Origin: Streptomyces sp. R41
Lineage (GTDB): Bacteria > Actinomycetota > Actinomycetes > Streptomycetales > Streptomycetaceae
Assembly: GCF_041053055.1 (NCBI RefSeq)
Contig: NZ_CP163443.1
Span: 10,089,001 to 10,153,000, forward strand
Reading direction: 5' to 3'
DNA length: 64,000 nucleotides
This document shows positions 52,046-59,598 of the stretch, piece after piece. The position numbers and the translations under genes were made by a program. The notes beneath the pieces are model-generated. The model saw only the letters and a list, made by a program, of their open reading frames with translations. It did not search any database and was not told the origin of the DNA. Positions within the stretch are counted from its first letter, which is position 1. Each line of letters starts with the position of its first letter.

Positions 52046-52168
52046 GCTGACCGTGGTTCAGCGCCTTGACGTGAAGAACCGGCTCCCGGGAGGAGCTGAC
52101 GCGAAGCCCTTCCCGGGGGCCGGAGTCTTCTCGGGCATTTCCGCTGGTGGCGGTCGGCTCCTCGGTTC

Positions 52169-53059
52169 TCAGGCGGAGGGCTGCTCGTCGAAGCTGGCGA
52201 AGTAGGCGGCGGCCATGTCCTCGTCGGCGTGGCCCTGGGCGGCGGCGCGCTCCAGCCGCTGTGCGCTCGCGGCGGCCACGTCGAGCCGTACACCGTGCCG
52301 CTCGCCGGCTTCGACGATCAGGCGAGCGTCCTTGGCGGCCGTGGCCACCGCGAACTGGGCCGGCGACAGACGCTGGTTCAGCACGAGCTCTGCCTTGGCA
52401 TGCAGATACGGCATGTCGAGCGGGCCGCCGGCGATCGCGTCGAAGAAACTCTGCGGGTCCACGCCGAGCGCGTGGGCCAGGGCAAGGGCCTCGCCGCCGG
52501 CGTTGGTGGACGCGATGACCCAGCTGTTGGCCACCAGCTTCAGCCGTGTCGCGCTGCCCGCCCCGCCGTCCTCGCCGGTCCACACCGTACGGGCGCCGAC
52601 GGCCTCGAGGACGGGCGTCACGGCAGGTCGGTGCTCGCTCGGGCCGGCCGCCAGGACGAGCAGCTGCCCCGCCTCGGCGGGCTGGCGGGTGCCGAGGACC
52701 GGGGCGTCGAAGAAGACCAGATCGTGTTCGCGGGCGAAGGCGGCCAGTTCGCCGATGCCGTCGATGCCCGCGGTGGTGGACTGCACCCAGGCCATGCCGG
52801 GGCGCAGGGCACTGGACGCCTGGTTCATGGCATCCAGGGCGGCGGGGCCGTCGTAGAGCATGGTCAGGACGACGTCGGCGCCCTGGACCGCCTCGGCGGG
52901 GGAGCCGGAGATGTGGGCGCCGTCGGCGGCCAGAGGCTCGGCCTTGGCGCGGGTCCGGTTCCAGGCCCGGACGGTGTGCCCGGCCCTGGCGAGATTGCGG
53001 GCCATCGCGGCCCCCATGATCCCGGTGCCCAGGACACTCACGGTGAGTTCGTCGGTCAT
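52169..53059 (-). CDS. NAD(P)-dependent dehydrogenase, HIBADH/imine reductase type
   Basis: A 296-residue beta-hydroxyacid-dehydrogenase-like enzyme. The cofactor motif is VLGTGIMGAAMARNLARAG with WNRTRAKAE (Arg and Lys favour NADPH), the substrate-side DAPVLGTRQPAEAGQL, and the helical domain contains the catalytic Lys in RLKLVANSW and the conserved AKDARLIVEAGERHG. AGGAAGTCGACATC precedes the ATG. The upstream 28-codon ORF overlaps its start (ATGA), suggesting translational coupling. Confidence 0.85.
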   Translation of the reverse strand: MTDELTVSVLGTGIMGAAMARNLARAGHTVRAWNRTRAKAEPLAADGAHISGSPAEAVQGADVVLTMLYDGPAALDAMNQASSALRPGMAWVQSTTAGIDGIGELAAFAREHDLVFFDAPVLGTRQPAEAGQLLVLAAGPSEHRPAVTPVLEAVGARTVWTGEDGGAGSATRLKLVANSWVIASTNAGGEALALAHALGVDPQSFFDAIAGGPLDMPYLHAKAELVLNQRLSPAQFAVATAAKDARLIVEAGERHGVRLDVAAASAQRLERAAAQGHADEDMAAAYFASFDEQPSA

Positions 53060-53142
53060 GATGTCGACTTCCTGTGGTGCTCGCTGCCATCGGCCAGGGG
53101 CCACCGGTCGGCGCCAGGCATCACGAAAAGGATCTTCGTCAT
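53056..53142 (-). CDS. 28-residue ORF: truncated DJ-1/PfpI start, coupled to dehydrogenase
   Basis: A short frame with an excellent ribosome site (GAGGAGAGCGC) reading MTKILFVMPGADRWPLADGS then EHHRKSTS. The first part matches the N-terminus of type 1 glutamine amidotransferase/DJ-1 proteins of the HSP31-like group (KILFV-x-TGADHWTLADG-type), but the protein ends after 28 residues. The TGA overlaps the next ATG (ATGA). It is either a deletion remnant that now serves as a translational leader, or a deliberate small leader peptide. Confidence 0.6.
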   Translation of the reverse strand: MTKILFVMPGADRWPLADGSEHHRKSTS

Positions 53143-53262
53143 GCGCTCTCCTCGGTGCTCCTGGCTGCATCGTTGCCGCTCGCGCTTCGGTCCGCCATTT
53201 GGCGACGCCCTCGTGAACAGGGCGTCTGAGTGGATCGGACAGCAAGCACTTGGGTGGGTCGG

Positions 53263-55164
53263 CTACTTCTTGGGGATCTGCTGTTCGAACCAGACGACCT
53301 TGCCCCTGCTCAGCCGCGTCGCCCCCCAGCGCTGCGCGAGTTGATCGACCAGGAACAGGCCGCGGCCGCCTTCGTCGCCCGGTGCGGCCCGCCGCATCCG
53401 GGGCACCTGGGGCGAGTCGTCGGTCACCTCGCAGCGGAGCACGTCGGTGCGGAGCAGCCTGAGTGAGATGGGCCGTGAGGCGAAGCGCACGGCGTTCGTC
53501 ACGACCTCGCTGACCATGAGCTCCGTGGAGTCGAGCAACGATTCCAGGCCCCAGCGGCGCAGTGTCCTGCGGGTCAGGCGGCGTGCCCGTCCCGCGGTCA
53601 GCGGGTGGGGGTCCAGGAACCAGTATCCGACGCTGTCCGGGGGAAAACCCTCGAACCGCGCGGTGAGCAGCGCGACATCGTCGTCTCGGGCGCCCGGTGC
53701 CATGGTGCCCAGCACCTCGTCGCACAGCAGTTCCAGTGAGGGGGTGGCGCGCCCGTGCAGGGTGGCTTGGAGATGGGCGCGCAGGGCCTCGACGCCTGTT
53801 CCCACGTCCGTGGCGCGGGACTCGACGAGCCCGTCGGTGTACAGCAGAAGCGTCGCGCCGGTGGGCGCGGGCATCTCCACCGATTCGAAGACGACGCCGC
53901 CGACACCGATCGGTGCGCCGGGCGGGATGCGCAGTACCTCCGCGTGGCCGTCCGCGTGCAGAAGAACCGCGGGCGGGTGGCCGGCGCTCGCCATGAGCAG
54001 TCGGTGCGAGATCGGGTCGTAGATCGCGTAGAGGCAGGTCGCGATGTGGTCGCTGCCAAGGCGCTGGGCCTGCTCGTCGAGGTGGTGCAGGACCTCGTCC
54101 GGAGGCAGGTCGAGCCCGGCGAGGGTCTGCACGGTGGTGCGCAGCTGGCCCATGATCGCGGCGGAGGTCATGGAATGCCCCATGACGTCGCCGACGACCA
54201 GCGCGATGCGGTTGCCGGACAGGGGGATCGCGTCGTACCAGTCGCCACCGACCTGGGCGGTCTTCGAGGCCGGCAGGTAGCGGCTGGCCAGCCGGACGCC
54301 GGTGGGCTCGGGCAGCGACGACGGGAGCATGGTGTGCTGCAACGTGTCCGCCACGGAGGCCTCGTGTCCGTACATCACCGCCTTTTGGACGCCGATGGCG
54401 GTGTGTGTCGCGAGCTGTGAGGCGACGAGCAGGTCGTCACCCGTGAAGGCGAGTCGGTCGGGCCGGCGCAAGAGAATCACGGTTCCCATGACGTGGTGAC
54501 GGCCGTGCAGCGGGGCGATGATCAGCCTGCGCCCCGGCGGCAGCGTCCCCGGCACACTCGCCACGGGCCCGAGCAACTCGGCCACTGCGGGCGGGACCCC
54601 CGGTGTGTCGCCGAATGCCGGCCGCCCGGCGACCAGCAGCTTCATGAGTCGCCCGTTGCCGGCCGGCCGCACGCGCTCGGCCACATCCGAACGCAGGGGA
54701 AGCGTCTTCAGCACAGACGTCCGAGATCGTTCGGCGTGCGGAGTCTCCTCCGCGCTGTCGATGCTGTGCAGTTGCAGGACGACGGGCGCGGTCGACTTCT
54801 CGTCTCCGACGGGCAACGGATCGTGCAGATGGATGATGATCGCGTCCGAGAACGCGGGAACGGCTGACCGGCGCAATTCCCGGAGAGTCTCGTCCAGGTC
54901 CATCCCGCGCGCGATCCGCCGAGTCGCCACGTCGAGATATCGAAGCCGGTCGGTCTGCGGCCCGGGGCCGCCTGTTGCCGCGTCCTGCCGTCCATGGCGG
55001 CCGGCGGGAGGGGGAGGCTGGGACGTCCGGGTGACCTTCGAGCCGGTCGGCGTGACGGGTGCGACAGCCCCCAACCCGCTCAGCGGGCCGCCGGGCCGCC
55101 GGGCGCCCTCGGCGGGGCCTTCGTGGGGGTCGTGGTGCTCCGTCACGCCTTTCGTCCTATTCAT
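53263..55164 (-). CDS. GAF-SpoIIE phosphatase-ATPase signalling protein
   Basis: A 633-residue PP2C-type regulator. Residues about 75-260 form a GAF-like sensor; residues about 275-485 form the SpoIIE phosphatase with metal ligands in GGDWYDAI, VGDVMGHS and ARDDDVALL; the C-terminal 130 residues form a GHKL/HATPase_c kinase domain of the RsbW type (STELMVSEVVTNAVRFA and DEGGRGLFLVDQLA). Such proteins act on STAS anti-anti-sigma factors; a STAS protein is encoded at 48425. The N-terminal 70 residues are disordered and proline-rich. Confidence 0.88.
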   Translation of the reverse strand: MNRTKGVTEHHDPHEGPAEGARRPGGPLSGLGAVAPVTPTGSKVTRTSQPPPPAGRHGRQDAATGGPGPQTDRLRYLDVATRRIARGMDLDETLRELRRSAVPAFSDAIIIHLHDPLPVGDEKSTAPVVLQLHSIDSAEETPHAERSRTSVLKTLPLRSDVAERVRPAGNGRLMKLLVAGRPAFGDTPGVPPAVAELLGPVASVPGTLPPGRRLIIAPLHGRHHVMGTVILLRRPDRLAFTGDDLLVASQLATHTAIGVQKAVMYGHEASVADTLQHTMLPSSLPEPTGVRLASRYLPASKTAQVGGDWYDAIPLSGNRIALVVGDVMGHSMTSAAIMGQLRTTVQTLAGLDLPPDEVLHHLDEQAQRLGSDHIATCLYAIYDPISHRLLMASAGHPPAVLLHADGHAEVLRIPPGAPIGVGGVVFESVEMPAPTGATLLLYTDGLVESRATDVGTGVEALRAHLQATLHGRATPSLELLCDEVLGTMAPGARDDDVALLTARFEGFPPDSVGYWFLDPHPLTAGRARRLTRRTLRRWGLESLLDSTELMVSEVVTNAVRFASRPISLRLLRTDVLRCEVTDDSPQVPRMRRAAPGDEGGRGLFLVDQLAQRWGATRLSRGKVVWFEQQIPKK

Positions 55165-55209
55165 CCCGTTCAGTGGTGCCGCAGGTCCGCCGTGATGGCT
55201 CGCGGGTTC

Positions 55210-55890
55210 TCAGTCACGCCGCCTGCAGCAGAGGAAGACCTGTTCCTCGGGCGGGACGTCGGCGACCGCCGGGGCGTAGGTGTAGGAGAACTCCTTCACG
55301 ATCTCGAAGCCTCCGGTCTCGATGACCTGGTGGAGGTCCTCCTGCAGGTAACCGGAGACCCGGATCGTGTTTCCGAGGAACGGGATCGCGAAATCGTCCA
55401 CATCCGCTTCCACCATCGAGAGGGCGAACAGACCGCCGGGAACCAGCAGGTGGTGGATCGTTCGCAGTGCGAGGGGAATCTCCCCGCGCGGCAGCATCAA
55501 GAGAGAGAAGAACGCCGCGACGGCGTCGAAGCGGCCCAGGTCGCGAGGTCCGCCCGGTCGCAGGTCGGCGAGGTCCAGCTGATGGAACGTCACACCCGGG
55601 ACGTACTCCCGGGCGAGTCTCACCATCCCGCCGGACAGGTCGACACCTACGACCTCGAAGCCGGCGGCCGCCAGCTGGCGCGCTGTCGGAACTCCGGTGC
55701 CGCAGCCGAGGTCCAGCACGCGGGATCCCGCCTGGAGGGATTCGATGAGCCACTGGCCCGCCGAAACCTGGCCCTCCTTGTGGGGGAAGGCCTCGTCGTA
55801 GCGGTCCCCAATGGCGTCGAAGGCCTCGGCCTGACCTTCGCGGTCGGGCCGTATGGTCTCGTAATCCGTCCCATGGTCACTGTCGGTCAC
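55210..55890 (-). CDS. Class I SAM-dependent methyltransferase
   Basis: A 226-residue methyltransferase. SAM motif I is VLDLGCGTGVPTARQL, the acidic post-I residue is in VVGVDLSGGM, motif II region FDAVAAFFSLLMLPR and a later LVPGGLFALSMVEAD. It probably methylates a small molecule. GTG 55890 has AAAGGT 7-8 bases upstream and starts just before the first helix. A palindrome lies 26 bases upstream of the start codon. Confidence 0.8.
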   Translation of the reverse strand: MTDSDHGTDYETIRPDREGQAEAFDAIGDRYDEAFPHKEGQVSAGQWLIESLQAGSRVLDLGCGTGVPTARQLAAAGFEVVGVDLSGGMVRLAREYVPGVTFHQLDLADLRPGGPRDLGRFDAVAAFFSLLMLPRGEIPLALRTIHHLLVPGGLFALSMVEADVDDFAIPFLGNTIRVSGYLQEDLHQVIETGGFEIVKEFSYTYAPAVADVPPEEQVFLCCRRRD

Positions 55891-55915
55891 GAACGTAACC
55901 TTTCGTTGCGCATAG

Positions 55916-55934
55916 TGGATTGTCCCACAATCCA
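55916..55934. promoter_or_regulatory. Inverted repeat before methyltransferase, GntR/FadR-type
   Basis: Perfect 8-base arms TGGATTGT and ACAATCCA around CCC. The inner T-T-G-T-N3-A-C-A-A fits the TnGTnnnACnA operator form of FadR-type GntR regulators. It lies 26 bases before the methyltransferase start; the regulator gene is not in this window by any visible link. Confidence 0.55.
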
Positions 55935-56122
55935 ATGAATAGCGGCTTTGGCTGAATGTCGACACTCCACCGCGCTGCCTTACAGAGGCCGTGAGCACCA
56001 GGAAAGTAGCGGGTCGGTGCCCCGTCCGACACAGCGGGTCCGTCGAGGCAGCCGTCCGGCCGTTGAAGTCCCCTCCGTGACCGCCCGGATCGAATTCGGC
56101 GTCGAGGTCGCCCAGCGCAGTT

Positions 56123-56239
56123 GACATCACCACTCCCTTCGGCGGCTGGAAGCAGTCCGGATTCGGTGGCGTGGAGAAATCGACGAGCGCCTTCGACCAG
56201 TGGAGCCGGCAGAAGACGGTCTGGATTCGCACCCGTTGA
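56123..56239 (+). pseudogene. Aldehyde dehydrogenase C-terminal fragment
   Basis: Only the last 38 codons of an ALDH remain: TPFGGWKQSGFGGVEKS, then the closing AFDQWSRQKTVWIRTR and stop. This is the oligomerisation/C-terminal strand of NAD-dependent aldehyde dehydrogenases. No catalytic part is present and the upstream frame soon leaves the family. A rearrangement remnant in the 400-base gap between the methyltransferase and epimerase genes. Confidence 0.75.
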
Positions 56240-56294
56240 CCCGGTACGGTGCGCGCTGGGCGCCGCCGGGGGTCTCGCGTGATCGGAGCCATGG

Positions 56295-57389
56295 ATGAGT
56301 AGCGTCGATGGGCCTGTTCTGGTGACCGGCGGCAGCGGATTCGTCGGCAGTCATCTGGTCCGGCAATTGCTCGAGCGCGGTTACCGCGTGCGCACTACGG
56401 TCCGGGCCCTGGCCAACCGGCCGAAGGTGAAGCCTCTTCGGGCCATGCAGCATCGATTTCCCGGTTCGCTGGAGCTGTTCGAAGCCGACCTGTTGAGGGA
56501 AGGCTCCTTCGACCGGGCCATGGACGGCTGCCGCGTCGTCTTCCACGTCGCCTCGCCGTTCCTCATGCCCGAGAAGATCAAAGACGGTCGCAAGGACGTC
56601 GTCGAGCCGGCGCTGTCCGGTACCCGGAACGTCGTGGCCGGCATAGAACGAACACCCACGGTCGAAAGACTGGTCTTCACCTCGACCGTCGGCGCCATCT
56701 TCGGGGACTACACCGACGTCAGGAACATGGCCGACCAAGTCCTCTCGGAACGCTACTTCAACTCCACCAGCACGGTGGAGAACAACCCGTATCACTATGC
56801 GAAGACAGTCGCGGAGCAGGCGGCCTGGAAGGCGGAACGGGCCCAGGGCCGTTGGCGCATGATCGCCGTCAACCCCGGCCTGGTACTGGGCCCTTCACTG
56901 ACTCCCGCCTCGGACTCCGGGAGTCTGTTTCTCCTCGACGAGCTGTTCAAGGGATATTTCTTCTACGGGGCGCCCGACTTCAGCTTCACGGTCGCGGACG
57001 TAAGGGACGTCGCGAGCGCGCACATCGCTGCGGCGGAGAGCCCCGGCGCGCAGGGGCGCTATATCGTCGCGGCGGCAGAGATGGTGTCCTTTCTGGACAT
57101 GTCGAGAGCCATCCTGGAGAGATTCCCCCGGAATGTACGGCTGCCCCGACATGGCCTCCCGCACTGGCCGGTGAGGATACTGGGGCCGGCGTTCGGCCTC
57201 ACGCAGGACTACATCCGCAAACACCTCGGAATCAGATTCAGGGTGGACAACCGGAGAAGTGTCGAGGAGCTGGGCGTCACCTACCGGCCGATCGGAGAGA
57301 CGCTCATCGATCACTACACGGCCTGGCGCATCAACAGGCAGGCGCCACCGCAGTCCGGAGCTTCCCGGGAATCCACGACGACCGGTTGA
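56295..57389 (+). CDS. NAD-dependent epimerase/dehydratase-family reductase
   Basis: A 364-residue extended SDR, close to the 3-beta-HSD/dihydroflavonol-reductase group. The cofactor motif is VTGGSGFVGSHLVRQL, the active-site Ser is in VFTSTVGAIFG, and the YxxxK is NPYHYAKTVAEQ. The substrate lobe carries VNPGLVLGPSLTPASDSG. GGAGCC precedes ATG 56295. Likely reduces a ketone or aldehyde on a bulky substrate. Two SDR-like genes and an NmrA protein nearby suggest redox chemistry on one compound, an inference. Confidence 0.85.
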   Translation: MSSVDGPVLVTGGSGFVGSHLVRQLLERGYRVRTTVRALANRPKVKPLRAMQHRFPGSLELFEADLLREGSFDRAMDGCRVVFHVASPFLMPEKIKDGRKDVVEPALSGTRNVVAGIERTPTVERLVFTSTVGAIFGDYTDVRNMADQVLSERYFNSTSTVENNPYHYAKTVAEQAAWKAERAQGRWRMIAVNPGLVLGPSLTPASDSGSLFLLDELFKGYFFYGAPDFSFTVADVRDVASAHIAAAESPGAQGRYIVAAAEMVSFLDMSRAILERFPRNVRLPRHGLPHWPVRILGPAFGLTQDYIRKHLGIRFRVDNRRSVEELGVTYRPIGETLIDHYTAWRINRQAPPQSGASRESTTTG

Positions 57390-57437
57390 CCCCCCTGCTC
57401 GACGCGTTCGCGGCGCTTTGGCGCGGCGGTGGTTCAT

Positions 57438-58370
57438 TCAGTGGCTGTCATCGCCGGTCCACGCGTGGAGCTTGTCCGGGTTGACCACGAGCCACAGGTT
57501 GGTGATCACGCCCTCGTGCACGTCCATGGCGAGGACGGCGATGGTGGCGCCTGCGAAGCGGACCGTCATGCCGGGGGTGCCGTTGACATCGTCCTCCACT
57601 AGTTCCACGTCGGGCTCCTTGCGCATGAGGCCGAGGAGGAAGCGAGCCACCTTGTCCCGGCCGATGATCGGACGCAGGGCCGCCCGCACCTTGCCGCCTC
57701 CGTCGCTGCGCGACTCGACGTCCGGATCCAGCAGGGCGACCAGCGCGTCGAGGTCGCCGGTCTCGCACGCCTCGCGGAACGCGGAGACGACCTGCCGGTG
57801 CTCCTGCGCCGTACCGCTGTCCGGCCGCTCGTGGGCGAGGCGTCGACGGGCGGAGGAGGCGAGCTTGCGGCAGGCCGCGGGGGTGCGGCCCACCGTCTCG
57901 GCGATCTCGGTGAACGGCATGCCGAAGACGTCGTGCAGGACGAAGGCGACGCGTTCCGCGGGCGTTATCGCCTCCAGGACCACGAGCATCCCCATGCTGA
58001 CGGACTCGTCGAGGGTGATCCGGTCGGCGGGATCGGCCCCGCCTTCACGACCCGCGCTCGTCCACGCCGGGCCGTCCCGGACGGGCTCGGGCAGCCATTC
58101 ACCGGTGTAGCGCTCACGCCGGACCCGCGCCGAGGCGAGATGGTCGAGGCAGATCCGCGAGGCGACTCGGGTCAGCCACGCCAGCGGCGCCTCGATCTCC
58201 TGCTGTGCCCGCTCGGGCATCGCGTACCAGCGGGCGTACGTCTCCTGCACGACGTCCTCGGCGTCCTGCACCGAACCGAGCATGCGGTAGCCGAGGTTGA
58301 GCAGCCTGCGCCGCTCGGCCATGAGGGAGCCGATGGTGGGGCCCTCGGCGGGTCCGGGTGGCGTGGGCAC
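57438..58370 (-). CDS. sigJ: ECF41-type (SigJ) sigma factor with SnoaL-like C-terminus
   Basis: A 310-residue ECF sigma factor. Region 2 is about residues 17-90, the linker contains the ECF41 mark WLPEP at about 93, region 4 is about 130-190 (ERVAFVLHDVFGMPFTEIAETVGRTPAACRKL), and a SnoaL-like C-terminal domain of about 115 residues follows with the ECF41 motifs DGGGKV and NPDKL. These motifs are characteristic of the group in which the C-terminal domain replaces the anti-sigma factor. The gene ends a three-gene unit with the NmrA-like and membrane genes. Confidence 0.9.
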   Translation of the reverse strand: MPTPPGPAEGPTIGSLMAERRRLLNLGYRMLGSVQDAEDVVQETYARWYAMPERAQQEIEAPLAWLTRVASRICLDHLASARVRRERYTGEWLPEPVRDGPAWTSAGREGGADPADRITLDESVSMGMLVVLEAITPAERVAFVLHDVFGMPFTEIAETVGRTPAACRKLASSARRRLAHERPDSGTAQEHRQVVSAFREACETGDLDALVALLDPDVESRSDGGGKVRAALRPIIGRDKVARFLLGLMRKEPDVELVEDDVNGTPGMTVRFAGATIAVLAMDVHEGVITNLWLVVNPDKLHAWTGDDSH

Positions 58371-58377
58371 GGCCCGT

Positions 58378-59130
58378 TCATCCTCCCTGTGTGACGTTCT
58401 CGGCCAGCCATTCGTCGAAGGTCCGGCTGCCCCGGGACCCCGGTCCGGTCGGCAGCTGACCGTCGCCCGCCATGGCCGCGCCTGTGGCGCCGGGGAGTTT
58501 CACCGGCAGCAGCAGCCGGTGCTCGTGCCGGGCCCGCAGCAGTCGGCGCGCCATGTCGACGAGCTGCTCGACGCGCGGTCCCGCGAGTTCCGGTGCCATG
58601 CCCTGCGGCGAGGAGAGGGCGAGTTGCACGAGGTGCTGGGCCACCTCCCGGGCCGCGACCGGCTGGGTACGCATACGGGGCACCACCGCGAGCGGGCCCG
58701 GCACCCGGTCGAGGATCTGCTGCGCGAACTCGTGGAACTGCGTGGCACGCAACACCGTCCACGGCGTCGGCCCGCCCTTCACCACTTCCTCCTGGCGCAG
58801 TTTTCCCTGGTAGTAGCCCATGCCGACGCGGTCGATGCCGACGATCGACAGGGCAACATGGTGCCTTACTCCGGCTTGTGCACCGGCGTCCAGAAGGTGT
58901 CGGCCGACGCCTTCGAAGAAGGCGATCGACTTCTTGGCGCTGGTGGTCGTCAGGTTGCACACGTCGACGACGGCCTCCACGCCCTTCATGGCCGCGTCGA
59001 GTCCCGCGCCCGTGACGAGGTCCACGCCCCGCGACCGGGCCAGCACGGCCGGCTCGTGCCCCGCAGCGGCCAGCTCCTCGACCACATACCGTCCGACCAG
59101 TCCGGTCCCGCCTGCCACCGCTACTCGCAT
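58378..59130 (-). CDS. NmrA-like NAD(P)H-binding reductase
   Basis: A 250-residue Rossmann protein of the NAD(P)H-binding/NmrA group: AVAGGTGLVGRYVVEELAAAG for cofactor, then VVDVCNLTTTSAKKS, SIVGIDRVGMGYYQGKL with the catalytic-type YxxxK pattern, and a C-terminal substrate part. ECF41 sigma genes sit next to COE-type genes (carboxymuconolactone decarboxylase, oxidoreductase, epimerase); this is the oxidoreductase/epimerase member. AGGAGG-like GGAGGCTCGGC precedes ATG 59130. It ends 8 bases before the sigma gene. Confidence 0.85.
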   Translation of the reverse strand: MRVAVAGGTGLVGRYVVEELAAAGHEPAVLARSRGVDLVTGAGLDAAMKGVEAVVDVCNLTTTSAKKSIAFFEGVGRHLLDAGAQAGVRHHVALSIVGIDRVGMGYYQGKLRQEEVVKGGPTPWTVLRATQFHEFAQQILDRVPGPLAVVPRMRTQPVAAREVAQHLVQLALSSPQGMAPELAGPRVEQLVDMARRLLRARHEHRLLLPVKLPGATGAAMAGDGQLPTGPGSRGSRTFDEWLAENVTQGG

Positions 59131-59167
59131 GCCGAGCCTCCTTCCGCCCTCGTGTTCGTGCTGTACG

Positions 59168-59593
59168 TCATCGTGTGTCGTCCCGTCGCACGGGGAGCAT
59201 CGGTACCAACAGAAGCGCCGGCAGCAACACCAGCGCGGACAGGGTGACGACATTGAGCACCTGGTCGCGCGTCCCGTACATGTCGAGGTGCTGCATGTGG
59301 TAGCTGAGGTGCAGCACGCTGAAGACCAGCCACACCGCGCCCGTGGTCTGCACGACCCGGTTGTCCCGCACATGGCGCAGGGTGATGATCGTCAGGGCGG
59401 ACAGCGCCAGGAACATCGCCCCGGCGTCCTTGGCGAGGTGTTCGTTGTCGGGACCCAGCTGAGGCAGCCAGCTCAGTCCGAAGCCGGGGAAGTTCTCGTG
59501 CCACTCCTTCGGAGAGAAGTAGGCCCAGGCGCCTGTGTACAGCCCCGTCAAGGCCAGGAGGCCGAGACTGACGTATCGGAGTTTCGTGTTCAT
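59168..59593 (-). CDS. Small membrane protein of the ECF41 operon
   Basis: A 141-residue protein with four membrane helices (about 7-26, 58-75, 82-98, 113-131) and a conserved-looking first loop (FSPKEWHENFPGFGLSWLP). It is the first gene of the ECF41 unit, begins right after the predicted promoter, and probably forms part of the response, e.g. a DoxX-like redox membrane partner. Function unknown. Confidence 0.7.
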   Translation of the reverse strand: MNTKLRYVSLGLLALTGLYTGAWAYFSPKEWHENFPGFGLSWLPQLGPDNEHLAKDAGAMFLALSALTIITLRHVRDNRVVQTTGAVWLVFSVLHLSYHMQHLDMYGTRDQVLNVVTLSALVLLPALLLVPMLPVRRDDTR

Positions 59594-59598
59594 ACCCC

